A DNA stretch of 64,000 nucleotides from Fomitopsis serialis (Eukaryota; Basidiomycota; Agaricomycetes; Polyporales; Fomitopsidaceae). Positions within the stretch are counted from its first letter, which is position 1, and each line of letters opens with the position of its first letter. Under the pieces are notes generated by a model. That model was not told the origin of the DNA. It saw nothing but the letters and a program-made list of their open reading frames with translations, and searched no databases. The stretch covers positions 62,001 to 126,000 of the forward strand of contig NW_025954983.1 of assembly GCF_022376445.1 (NCBI RefSeq), given 5' to 3'. A program made the translations under genes and the position numbers. Positions 7,301 to 15,120 of this stretch are shown piece after piece.

Positions 7301-9865
7301 GTTGAGGTCGAGATCGTTCGTAGGACCCGCCAGTTGAACCGCGTACGGTTCAGCTGCGCACGAGCGATTGCTCGGCCGCACGTCCGTCGGGGCGATGCGG
7401 CAGTCCTGCACCGAGTTGAAGCGCAATGGGTTGCTGCTCTGAATGTGAGCGAGGTCCGCAGCTTCGTCCAGCCGGTCGAGGTCGTCTCGCGGGCTTGCCA
7501 GCTGAACCGCGACCAGCTGAGCTTTCTCGAAGAGACCAGAGGCTTGCACTTCCGACAGGAAGTGCAAGTCTTCTTGAATGGTGTTCGCGCGCGGCTGGTG
7601 GCTGCTGGAGGTGTCGAAGTCGGAATCGTCCATGGAGTCTAGCAGTTGAACCGCGCGCGGTTCGGCTGCGCATGGACGGTCGCTCTGTCGCACGTCCGTT
7701 GGGGCGATACGTGCGTCCTGGGTCGCATGCGTGACGGTTCGGCAGCCTTCTGCGTCGACGTCGTGACCAGGCGATTGGCGGTCGTAGACGAGTTCGTCCG
7801 GGGAATCTGCCAGTTGAACCGTGGATGGTTCAGCTGCGCACTGAGGGTCGCTCGCCAGAAAACTTGCGGGATCGAGCGCGTTGCGGGAGAGATCGTCGGG
7901 GTCGCTCCATGGCTCGGCCAGCTGAACCAAGGGAGGTTCAGCTGTGCTGACACTGTCGGAGGCCTGCACTTCTGCAAGGACGTGCAGTCCTTCTTGATGC
8001 GCCGCTGGTCGCGCAGTATGGCTACCCGACGAGTTGTCAGTATCATGCGGCGGATGGTGATCACGAACGCCGTGTACGTCGAGCGACGAGCTAGACGTAC
8101 ACGCTGCATCGCATGCAGTCGAGGTCCAATTGGGCACGTTGGGCATGCATCGCGGCATGTCCATCGTGCCGCCTCGCGAATTGAAGGGTGTGCTCTCTTG
8201 AAGAGCGGGCTCGACCCCGGACAAGAAGGATGTCGAGATGGGTACGTCCATCAGGGGCGTACCTTCAGTTCTCGACCCTTCGTGCTGGTCGGTAGCGTGT
8301 ACGTCGAGCATCAAGCTCGGCGTACTCGCTCTCCATGGATCGGTGATGGACAAATGGGACACGTTGGACGTGCACTGCTGCGCGTCCACTGTGTCGCTTT
8401 GCGAGATGGACGGTACGACTGCGAGGTCGTCCCGTAGCACAGTCGTGCTATCTTGCGGAGCGGAAGGTACGACTTCGCAGTCGTACCTGGTTCCGTGACC
8501 AGCGGTACGCTCGACGAACTCCGTGTTCATCGATACGCACGCTGGCGGGGGTACTGGCACAGGCGGAGGCGAGGTGGGTACGTCCAGCATGGGCGTACCT
8601 TCGACTTGCGAGTCTTCCTGCTCGCTTTCCCTGCTCGCCCCGCACCCTTCCTCCCTCTCTCCCTTCGTGCCTTCCTCGCACCCTTCTCGTTCCTTCGGGA
8701 TTTCCTCGCCGCCTCCACGATCCGCGTTCCTCGTGGTCCGCTCGGTCTTGCAGCTCGGCGCTGGGCTTGAACGCGCAGTGTTCAAGTCCTGGGTCGCGCG
8801 GCTGGGTTGCGTGTCGCCAGAGCCGCGGTATTGGTTGCCAGAGTCAAGACGCGAGTCGAGAGGGGTGAGGTGAGGAGCCGGGGAGGGAGGAATTGGCGAT
8901 CTGGTACCGTGAGGTACCAGGTCGTCGGTCGCCACTGACTGGACTGGCGGTAGGTCAGCCAGCCATTCGCGAACGCGAGTTCGCACTCGCGTTGGGGCCG
9001 CGCGCGTGTCTGGTTCGCCAGACGGGCGCTCGAGGTGGCTGCCCAGAGAGTGGTAGTGGTCGAGGACGTGGAGTCGGTGGTGGCGGTCGAGTGCAGTGCG
9101 GTGAGCGCTAGCACTCAGGGCGCTCGCCACGGACCCGTGACGCTCGACGCCCGTAGGGTCGAGCGCGTCGCGCGTCGCGTCGAGCAAGTTGCTCGACATG
9201 GCGCGCACGTCATTCGACAACGAATATATATTTTTTGTGTCGCGGCTCATCTCTGAACACGCGACGAGCGTATCTACACGCGTGGGCTCGTTCCCACTGC
9301 ACACAGTACTACTGTAGTACTGTGTGCCTATGCCCTCCCGGGTGCTGATGCGAGTCAGCTCCTGGTGCTGCTCGTTCAATCCAGGCACGAGCTCGACTAC
9401 GGCTACGTTGTCGAGCTCGGCGCGCTCACCACTCCTCAGAGTGGTGCCGAGCTTCATCGGCTGGGTCGAAGCAGGTGGAGAGTCGGTCTCCGGGCGGTTT
9501 TGAGCGGGCTCGACATTGGGCTCGAGCCGCTCAGTGCGCGGTGCCTGTTCGACCTCACGGTCGGACGGCGCCTGCTCTGTGAGGGCTCCGGCTGAGTCCT
9601 CGCGGTGAGAGGACTCAGTCCGGGTGGTCTTCGTGCGAGAAGACCGACTGCGGCTGCTGGCCTCGGACAGAGCGGCGTCGACCGTTGCCAGCAGTTCGGC
9701 CTCGAGTTGCTTGGATTCCTCGAGGGCTTTGTTGATCCGCTCTTGACTTGCGGCGAGCTTTGCTCGGACTTCCGCACGCAACGCCTTCAGCTTGCTGCGG
9801 GTTCCACTGTGGGACCCGCGGCTGCCTCGCGAAGGTGCGGACGGGGTGTTGGTCGACTCGGACAT
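4367..9865 (-). CDS. Giant orphan protein of the LTR element (1,832 aa)
   Basis: A single uninterrupted frame. I start at the ATG at 9865 (context AAGATGTCC); the frame is open 12 codons further up but without another ATG. Residues about 20-75 are Arg/Lys/Glu/Ala-rich and likely helical or coiled-coil. The middle about 1,300 residues are low-complexity and rich in Asp, Ser, Thr and Pro, with recurring short motifs: AEPxxVQL, LDV or SSxxLDV, EYxxVLA, LHFLxEVQAS. The last about 200 residues include a more ordered stretch (FTLLADQLDLDLDEAEF, RRAWDHFQRELEVVPL, RHWAYNKLGWFVVPP) and a very acidic Ser/Glu/Asp tail. I recognise no family and see no CCHC knuckle, DTG/DSG protease, RT or integrase. It could be a diverged Gag-like protein, or the coding potential may be secondary to RNA structure. 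Confidence 0.85.
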   Translation of the reverse strand: MSESTNTPSAPSRGSRGSHSGTRSKLKALRAEVRAKLAASQERINKALEESKQLEAELLATVDAALSEASSRSRSSRTKTTRTESSHREDSAGALTEQAPSDREVEQAPRTERLEPNVEPAQNRPETDSPPASTQPMKLGTTLRSGERAELDNVAVVELVPGLNEQHQELTRISTREGIGTQYYSSTVCSGNEPTRVDTLVACSEMSRDTKNIYSLSNDVRAMSSNLLDATRDALDPTGVERHGSVASALSASAHRTALDRHHRLHVLDHYHSLGSHLERPSGEPDTRAAPTRVRTRVREWLADLPPVQSVATDDLVPHGTRSPIPPSPAPHLTPLDSRLDSGNQYRGSGDTQPSRATQDLNTARSSPAPSCKTERTTRNADRGGGEEIPKEREGCEEGTKGEREEGCGASRESEQEDSQVEGTPMLDVPTSPPPVPVPPPACVSMNTEFVERTAGHGTRYDCEVVPSAPQDSTTVLRDDLAVVPSISQSDTVDAQQCTSNVSHLSITDPWRASTPSLMLDVHATDQHEGSRTEGTPLMDVPISTSFLSGVEPALQESTPFNSRGGTMDMPRCMPNVPNWTSTACDAACTSSSSLDVHGVRDHHPPHDTDNSSGSHTARPAAHQEGLHVLAEVQASDSVSTAEPPLVQLAEPWSDPDDLSRNALDPASFLASDPQCAAEPSTVQLADSPDELVYDRQSPGHDVDAEGCRTVTHATQDARIAPTDVRQSDRPCAAEPRAVQLLDSMDDSDFDTSSSHQPRANTIQEDLHFLSEVQASGLFEKAQLVAVQLASPRDDLDRLDEAADLAHIQSSNPLRFNSVQDCRIAPTDVRPSNRSCAAEPYAVQLAGPTNDLDLNLDLSSHHYPPTRDPGAPASAQIEARVFPTNARARDRDLIAALPLVQQPALTDPDTPERCPDRQPDENFTVLGEGSLLGDPTQHPIDLPAAPDTHGDYDRPIESETASTPRRSRAGRTKDQDGDEGDVDEVVEAGEADGKIPVDGGEGEGCRASTEDERVERDSSTTGTSPLGVPNSPLPPSPAPLPPSVTTTTTNAVVVAATTYDEGTDDPGGDLQVAPGTARQRGTIGERASSSDVSNTVTTHAQTSGLSTDVYAKEFGGDSDGEYLAVLAPPPSPTVLLPASIATTRKVVAIDGGPPTSQSDSVVASAAMHGGAFGTHTTCTTDSPRLVTTGAALPSSSMLDVGAAEHPLKEECEYLRELAHPLDSHSEHTADGHDCPTAKGEYHEVLANSSSLVAVPPPCRAGTKHSIVVNERQDGKADEPQSVDREQSTETSTMVDVRQAAPENEWRPTGRYVLPARRAHGQHLEDRRGLAADYGDEHHAKYREVLDTFSKQDQYLLPSTSKTDVLPSSPDPAQSNEGTGTDEVTSVVPGQGTIDEDESSSSRVQLPGPCGVAGASGLLGDVPASNDATTRASSRARKKEQPARGLDSLDSAQGGATSATRGDTLLRGEGSGASSGHRLFHTTTSTSHRDVLASDPAVIWTPSRELDVQAIHGDSTRRSATRTSSQGLNVQYTSRVASTSHSVVLGSDAVTGRTSSVELDVRASRRTSRQVPPVPRVSSDRLDVQNTGDRRSHDLTREASTSRRDVPALNRVPTAPNQPVTVDVSQWPMDKVLREECFTLLADQLDLDLDEAEFAASAGEWDIWAHCKRSALSCGHAIEEMSPRPRTYSRAARRAWDHFQRELEVVPLEFDPRLIAPLPMEMVRHWAYNKLGWFVVPPRSRPQDDSDWYNSSDEEPRTTTREDYSDHVESEYLSESEHHSSWDSSDPGSEGTNSVVVSDYYEQSEMEDTYSSSALSAEDEGNSEDADYYSESE
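5830..6508 (-). repeat. Hairpin family A: GAGTACC arms encoding EYxxVLA-type motifs
   Basis: Four stem-loops share the scaffold CGAGTACC - four-base loop - GGTACTCG: 5830-5849, 6128-6151, 6211-6236 and 6485-6508. The loops on the + strand are TCGC, TCAT, CTGA and GCGA. The outer pairs differ between copies but stay complementary: A-T replaces G-C at 5830-5849, and T-A replaces G-C at 6211-6236, which also has one unpaired position. In element sense they encode KYREVL, EYHEVLA, EYLRELA and EYLAVLA. Confidence 0.85.
7331..7944 (-). repeat. Hairpin family B: GCTGAACC arms encoding AEPxxVQL repeats
   Basis: Stem-loops at 7335-7352, 7648-7663 (a 16-nt perfect palindrome), 7811-7836 and 7919-7944 share arms of the form CAGCTGAACC/GGTTCAGCTG and encode AEPYAVQL, AEPRAVQL, AEPSTVQL and AEPPLVQL. 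The unit near 7500-7524 has lost the pairing and reads QLVAVQL. Spacing between units is about 110-320 bp. The protein repeat and the RNA stem coincide exactly. Confidence 0.82.
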
Positions 9866-9980
9866 CTTGTCGAGTTGTCGAGTTGGCCAGAGGATGATCA
9901 AAGTAGCATAGAGTTTGTTGATGTCAAATTTCGAGGTTCGAGAGTTTGTTGCCTAGAGTAGATAGTCCCCAGAGAGATAG

Positions 9981-10004
9981 AAGCTTTTCTGGAGCGCAAA
10001 AAAG
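9981..10004 (-). other. Expected primer-binding-site region of the LTR element
   Basis: In element sense the bases just after the 5' LTR read CTTTTTTGCGCTCCAGAAAA. Most LTR elements have TGG here, complementary to a tRNA 3' CCA end; none is present within the first bases. The element may use an internal tRNA fragment or self-priming. I cannot decide from sequence alone. Confidence 0.4.
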
Positions 10005-10205
10005 TGTGAGGCGCCTTACTCGTCGTGCCTCGTATGCGCTGCACCCAGTCTCTATTCAAGAGGTACTGTCTACAGATTGCATACAAAGGCGGTGACGAGG
10101 TAAAGGCTGAGGACTCGTAGGTGCACTGGCGCGCCATACGAGTCCTCGAGCAAACAAAGACAAACATATAAGGTAAGACATACCGTAACGGGAATATCCG
10201 TTACA
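10005..10205 (-). repeat. 5' LTR, 201 bp (right copy on + strand)
   Basis: Identical in every base I compared to 3940-4140. In element orientation this is the upstream LTR that should hold the promoter. The large inverted repeat recurs at 10109-10147. Confidence 0.93.
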
Positions 10206-10210
10206 CCCGG
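10206..10210. repeat. Target-site duplication, right copy (CCCGG)
   Basis: Matches 3935-3939 and lies directly outside the ACA terminus. Confidence 0.93.
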
Positions 10211-11902
10211 TGCGCGTCCAGATTGTGATTTCTTGAGCGCTCTTTTGACCTCATCTTTATAGATTCCGGTTTGCAGGACGGTTAGATCCCCACCGTCTAG
10301 TGTCTGTCTAACCCCGGCCAGGATCCGCCTAATTTCCGCGGCTTGAAGGTCCGCTGAGAAGCCAGGTATGTCGACAGACTGAGCGCGCTCGTGGTAGTCC
10401 CTTGCTAGTTTCGCCATTTTGTTAGACCTGTTCACAAATTGTGGTGGGGTCGTTTCTGGAATCCGTAGGTTGTATATGATATCTCTCGGCTTCTTCTCGC
10501 GGTTGACTTCCGACCAGTATTTCGTCACCCGCTCGGCATTAAGGACGTATCTTGCGGTGGTCGTGAGCTTTGAGAGAGCGTGTCGCTTCTTTTCAAGGTC
10601 GCAAATTCGGTTATGGAGGACGGCCGAGTCGTTTTGTAGCTCGCTCGATGATTGGTATGTGTTCCGGCTTTCTATCTCTTGAACATGGTCGCGTAGTCTC
10701 TTCAGTTCGGTCTGCAATCTCGGGGATTTCTTTTTTAAGTGTTCTCTAGCGCGTTTCCGGACTTCCTCCTTGAACAGTCGATGAAGCCGTTGGATGGGTG
10801 AGCTGTGTAGGGCTGCTTCGTTGTTGCAGGCTGTCCTCATTTCCTTCATCACGCTTTTGCCTAGGGTCCTCATCTCATCCATGAATTCGTTATCCTCAAT
10901 AAGATGTGTAGGCATCGACCATCTACCCTTGCCTATGAAGGGGGTGTTAGCGGTGTTGAGTTTGGTGCTGATGAGCCGGTGGTCTGTTTGTACAGCCGTG
11001 GTCTTGATGTCCCATGTATGCGAGGTGCGGACTAGGGATTCCGCCGCACATATGCGGTCAATTCTAGAACGCGATACGCTGCCTCGTTGCGGATATGAGT
11101 AGTCTTTCTTGTTCGGTTCTGATAGTCTCCACCCATTGTATAGGTCAAAGTACCTGATGAGGTCTCTTAAGGCGTCGACCGCGGGTGCGTAGTCTTCTTT
11201 TGCTGGCAGCCTGTCAATGGCTTCCTCGACCAGGTTGAAGTCTCCGGTCATGACGTCAGGTTTGTTGAACCGGTCTTTCTCAGCCATGCTTAGAAGGCGA
11301 CGCCAAAAAGCTGCATTATCAGTCATTGAGTTAGGGGCATATACATTGAGGATCGTGATCGATCGCTCGGCGTGCCAGTGCATGGTCAGGGTTACCGCCC
11401 GGCCAGGAATTATTTCCTTGAAGACGACATTCGAAATGTCGACTATCTCTCGGTTTAGGACTACTGCCACCCCTTGGGAGGATGTCGTGGACTCTGAGCC
11501 CGAGTTCCAAATCCGGATTCGTCTCCCATAGAGACTCTGTATCGTATTTATGTGTGTTTCATCCAGGTGCGTCTCTTGGAGGCAGAGGACGCCCAGTTTC
11601 TCCTCTCGGAGGAGCTGGTTCACGGCATTCCATTTCTGGTCTCTAGGGCCGTTCAGGGAACCTCTACCGTTGAGGTTGAGGCTTCCGATATGTAGACTAG
11701 CTTTCGTCTTTTTCCCGGACGGGACAATTCGTCCCGCCCGTACGGGATGCTCTACTATCGGAGCATCCCTTCCAGGGTTGTTCGGTACTCGGCTCTCTGT
11801 GTTTCCCTGGGCACTGTTGGTCGGTGTGCACATACCACTGAGAGCAGCCCCGTCGCTGGGTTCCTCTACCCGGTCATTGATTTCAGCGCGGGCGGGGGAC
11901 AC
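10206..11902 (-). pseudogene. LINE ORF2, 5' part: endonuclease and start of RT
   Basis: Encodes an exonuclease-endonuclease-phosphatase (APE-type) domain. Motifs in order: LHIGSLNLNG (about 11700), LCLQETHLDE (about 11590), GDFNLVEEAIDRLP (about 11240), SRIDRICA (about 11060) and the catalytic TDHRLIS (about 10990). A helical linker with RARxHLKKKS and LRDHVQEIE follows, then LKKSQSGRAPG, where the frame is cut by the LTR element; it reads through into the LTR for about 50 foreign residues. The frame is open from 11902, but the first ATG is at 11833. The enzyme would nick target DNA to prime reverse transcription. Confidence 0.9.
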
Positions 11903-12374
11903 GTTGGCCTCTCTTGGGCAGAGGAGAGTGGTGCCGGTTGTCGTGTAGTCATCCGTCGGAGTATTTAATGTGTAGTTTGTCGCCGTTGGTGTACGCGTCC
12001 TAGCTACAACGATCCACTAGGGGCGGGGAGCGCTCCTGGCTCCCTCAGGTGACATGCTGTCTAGGCAGCTCGGCCTCTCAGCCTGGGTAAGTCTAAGAGT
12101 ACCCGTTGGTAGCAGTAGCATCGCTCAGCAGAGAAGTCCAAGCTTTCCTGTCCCGAGAACGGTCAGTAGATTTGGGCCCGGGTTCTCTGTGTGCGTTTTG
12201 GAAGGGTCAGGTAGAAAGGGTACACGTTGGTCTCACAGGGACGGTACGAGGTTAACCGTGGTAAGCGTATATATATTTCGGTGGAGAATACAAGATTTAA
12301 CGGAGGTACCATTGTAAGGGCAAGAGGCGCGGGTCATCGAGGGGAGCTATATCGTTCATTGTATGCGTACGTGA
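11903..12374. other. Inter-ORF spacer of the LINE
   Basis: About 470 bp between the end of ORF1 (12375) and the open part of ORF2. No coding signal is seen. The missing N-terminus of ORF2 may lie here if a frameshift hides it. Confidence 0.5.
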
Positions 12375-15112
12375 TCAGAGAGTCATAGGTATATCGGCAG
12401 CGGTGCGTAGACTCGGGGGATGGCTCAGGACGCCGAGCAAACTTGCGCGCTGCTGCTCGTTAGTTGGCGCTCCACCGCGACGACCACGGCCGTTTCCTCG
12501 TCCACGGCCGCCTCTGCCACCGCGTCCGCCTCTGCCTCCTCGGCCTTGTTGGTCCTGGTTCTGCGACCGGCGATCGGTTGCTAGGGCTTCACGGACGTCC
12601 GCAAGGGAGGGCCCATTCCATCCGGGGGTCGTCGGGACCGTGCATGCATGCGTGGGATGGTCTATAGAATGACAGAATAAGCAGTAGAAGACGCGGGTGA
12701 CCAACTCGGGAGGGCCAGCATACGGGCTGCCGAACGTGAAGCCGCGTATGCGTTCGCGGAAGCAGAGCCATTCGGTAGCGTCGGCGGTCGGCGATTCCAT
12801 GTAGAGGAACGCGATCGGTTCTTCCTCGTCGTCGCGCGAGTCCCGGATGGAGATCAACTTGACCCAGACCGAGTCTATGATGCAGCGATGTGCCTCCCCT
12901 ATCGTGAGGTGACGCCATCTTCCGCCCGTACGGATGTCGATGGTTAGGAGTGCGCGAACGTATTGGTAGAGGTCAGGACTCATCATCCCCTTCTGGAACT
13001 CTCCTTCAGTCCATCTACCGTCGGCGGTACGCACAGCCGTTCAGGGTGCCGGAAGGAGGCTAGGAAGGTGGGTGGGACAGAGTCAGATGAGACGACGCCG
13101 AAAGTTCCCTCGGCGGTAGAGACCCATCCCTCGCGTAGCAAGCGGTCCCGTTGTTCAATGGTTAGGTTCCCGACGCGGTAGTACGTTGGGCTGGAGTTGG
13201 GCTTCGTAGGCGGCACGGCGGCGATAGGTTGGGTGATGCTAGCAGTCGGTATAGCGAGGGAGATACGTAGGATGTTGTCCGCAGTACAGAGTCTACCGAA
13301 GTTCCCTTTGTCGTGCGCTCCGCGCCCCGGGAAGTGGATGAAGACGTGGTGGTCCGTCGCCTTCCGCCATTCGTCTGCTTGCGAGGGCGCCACGTTCCGG
13401 TATGCCAGGTCAAAATCCGCGCCCTGGATGCGCGGCCAGCCTTCGGGAGGCGTGCGCGTCATCGTGATTGGTTGTGACGCTCCTGGTGCTGGCGCGAGGG
13501 GCTGTATGGGTCCTGCGGGAGCAGGGAAGTTCGGGAACGGGCCCGGGGCGTAATGGACGGGGTGCGGGTGGAGTACCGAGGGTGAGCGCGGCCTGCGGGG
13601 CCCGAAGCGAGCGTCTTCTTCCTCTCGTGTCTGGGCAGGCGGGGCGGGTGCGGGTGAGAGGGGAATGGGTCGGCTAGACACGGAGCGCGGCGCCCTACTG
13701 GCTGCCTCGATTTCCAGCATCTGTCGGCCTAATGCGTAGAGTGTGGGTGAGTTCGCGTCGCCCTGTCGTACAGCTATGTACGCACTCATATCGACATCTT
13801 CAGGTGTGGTGCTACGCGGGCCTGCCCTGCGCCGGGGAGGCTCACTGGACGTCTCGATCCTCGACGGACCCGCTTGCTCAGGTGCCGGCGGGTATGCAAA
13901 GGCGCTCGCATTCTCGTATAGATCTGTCCGTGGGATGAGGATTTGGGTAGAGTTACGCATTTGTAGCTACACACCTTCAACGTCGCCCTCGTGGAGGGCC
14001 GTGGTACGACTTAGGTATTGGTGCTCGCGACGGGAGTCGTCCGGGTAGATGATGCGTGTCGAGTAGGATCCGTCCGACGCTCGACGAGCGTAAGGAAAGC
14101 TCGGCCGGTCGTCGTCACGTCTCGTCGCGCCGGACTCATAGTCTAAACTGATGGGCCGCCCATAGATTTCAGGGTCCCGCATGTCGACGTCGGAGGTGGT
14201 GGTCGCCGGTGGGTCGTCGCGGTCGTCGTCGAGGCCCGGGGACGCCTCGTAGCGCGGGAAGCCCATCATTTCCCCGATGTCAACCACGTACCGAGTCTGC
14301 TTTTCGGGGTCAGTCGTCAAGGGTGCGTCTTGGGTGCGAGTCGTCGCTCCGGTCCCCGCATAGTCCCCGTCAACGTCCGTGGAGACCCGGCGCCGCTTGC
14401 GCATGTCGCTAGTCGAGCGCTGAGGAGGGTCAGGCGTCTGGACGACTGCAGCGGCTGGCACCACCGAGCTTGGCAGCCCCTTCCCTACACTCGCTGGTGC
14501 TTTGCCTGCGGCCTTCGCGCTCTTTTTCGATCGTTGCTTTTTGTTCTTTACCTTTGCCACTATCTGTTGCTTGTCAGAGCGGGTGCGTCGTAAGGCCAGA
14601 GCGTTCAGTTCGAGGTCTTCCTCCTCTTCGAAGGTACGTCAGTTGAGTCTCAGACGGCATGCGCAAAAAAAGGGGGCGCGGTATGCGTACCTTTTATTGT
14701 CACCTCAGTGGTCGTGGCGTCGACGTTTATGACCTCCGGTTGCATCTGGGTAGACTCCGCAGTGGGGGCCCCTCGCGTTCGGCCGCGTCGCTATGTTTCG
14801 TCGGTGCAGCGGCCTTCGCGTTCGCCTTCTTCAGTGCGAGGAGAGCCGGAGGCGTCGCAGGACGGGACGCCATACCTGCGTAGGAGACACCCGTAAGGCT
14901 CGGCGGCGAGGCGACTCTGGGGGAGTCCCAGGGGTTGGGGGTGCCAGAGGAGAGGGGCTCGGCGTTGACGCGTTGTTGGGGGACTTGACGAGGGAGGCGG
15001 CGCGCAGACGTTCGATGTAGGGATCAGGTAGGGTTTTACAATCGTCGGTCGCATTAGCAGTCCCATTGTTAGGAGTCAAGGTTGGGGAGACGGGGCGGGA
15101 AGGCTGGTGCAT
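12375..15112 (-). pseudogene. LINE ORF1, gag-like RNA-binding protein, frame broken
   Basis: Three frame segments make one degraded ORF1. The 14560-13967 segment starts Lys/Arg-rich (KNKKQRSKKSAKA). It runs into an in-frame TAG at 13967-13969, after which the same frame continues (13960-12983) as a Pro-rich linker and an ordered core (GWPRIQGADFDLAYRN, HVFIHFPGRG). A one-base shift near 13030 moves to the last segment, which carries a CX2CX4HX4C zinc knuckle (CLFCHSIDHPTHAC, about 12683-12642) and an RGG-rich tail (about 12540-12475). Upstream reading to 15112 (Pro/Ser-rich) may be the true N-terminus. Such proteins coat LINE RNA. The knuckle spacing and position before EN-RT support the assignment. 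Confidence 0.75.
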
Positions 15113-15120
15113 GATGGCAG

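Larger units (their letters stand above)
5164..8602 (-). repeat. Hairpin family C: GTACGTC-type arms encoding LDV motifs
   Basis: Stem-loops whose arms begin GTAC(G/A)TC and end GA(C/T)GTAC recur at about 5185-5211, 5979-5998, 6268-6288, 6779-6803, 8071-8103, 8242-8264, 8299-8325 and 8579-8601. In element sense nearly all encode a LDV, MDV or LGV tripeptide, as in SSSSLDV, SLMLDV and TPMLDVP. Loops and inner pairs vary; several copies keep pairing through G-T wobble. Confidence 0.75.
4329..9618 (-). repeat. Dense array of short inverted repeats (hairpins) in the LTR-element ORF
   Basis: Reading the interior by eye gives dozens of stem-loops with 6-12 bp arms and mostly 3-9 nt loops. Perfect stems of 9 bp or more include 4361-4391 (12 bp, spanning the stop codon), 4554-4579, 4752-4779 (11), 5392-5418 (10), 5565-5588, 5663-5684, 5772-5794, 6128-6151 (10), 6485-6508 (10), 6538-6564, 6703-6729 (11), 7161-7184 (10), 7543-7568 (11), 7919-7944 (10), 8465-8488 (10), 9299-9327 (12) and 9592-9618 (10). 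A 20-nt perfect palindrome lies at 5979-5998. By-eye arithmetic for random sequence predicts far fewer than one stem of 9 bp or more with so small a loop in 5.5 kb. The host genes next door were not scanned as closely. They are rare in the 5' 250 codons-worth near 9640-9865. Confidence 0.88.
3940..10205 (-). mobile_element. Non-autonomous LTR retrotransposon with one giant ORF
   Basis: A complete 6,266-bp element on the minus strand. It has two 201-bp LTRs identical base for base as read here, TGT..ACA termini, a 5-bp target-site duplication (CCCGG), a polypurine tract abutting the 3' LTR (4141-4149), and one 1,832-codon ORF. The identical LTRs and intact ORF mean it inserted recently. The ORF shows no gag zinc knuckle, protease, reverse transcriptase, RNase H or integrase motif, so mobilisation must depend on enzymes supplied by another element. 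It differs from a LARD in having a long protein-coding interior, and from TRIMs in size. The interior is unusually rich in short inverted repeats. Confidence 0.93.
1040..15120 (-). mobile_element. Tad-like LINE retrotransposon, split by a nested LTR element
   Basis: A non-LTR retrotransposon on the minus strand. ORF1 lies upstream (about 15.1-12.4 kb), then ORF2 with apurinic-type endonuclease, reverse transcriptase, a Cys/His motif and an RNase H-like domain. The order ORF1 with CCHC knuckle, then EN-RT-RNase H, fits the fungal Tad clade; the clade name is inference. Positions 3940-10205 are a younger LTR element inserted in ORF2. The ends are approximate: no poly(A) or target-site duplication was found, and the 3' end may run into the tandem repeat at about 1085-1170. 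ORF1 carries an in-frame stop and a frameshift, and ORF2 has an apparent internal deletion, so this copy is inactive even apart from the insertion. Confidence 0.85.

Noticed and set aside
7280..8437. Long plus-strand frames (7280-7642, 7646-8437) inside the LTR element
   Set aside because: They are antisense to the intact 1,832-codon ORF. Because the region is full of inverted repeats, both strands are open and look alike; nothing supports a plus-strand gene.
4329..9618. Idea that the hairpin loops are GNRA or UNCG tetraloops
   Set aside because: Some loops fit (GCGA, GTGA, TTCG), but most do not (TCAT, GGAT, GACA, ACGG, CTCA). There is no consistent loop class.
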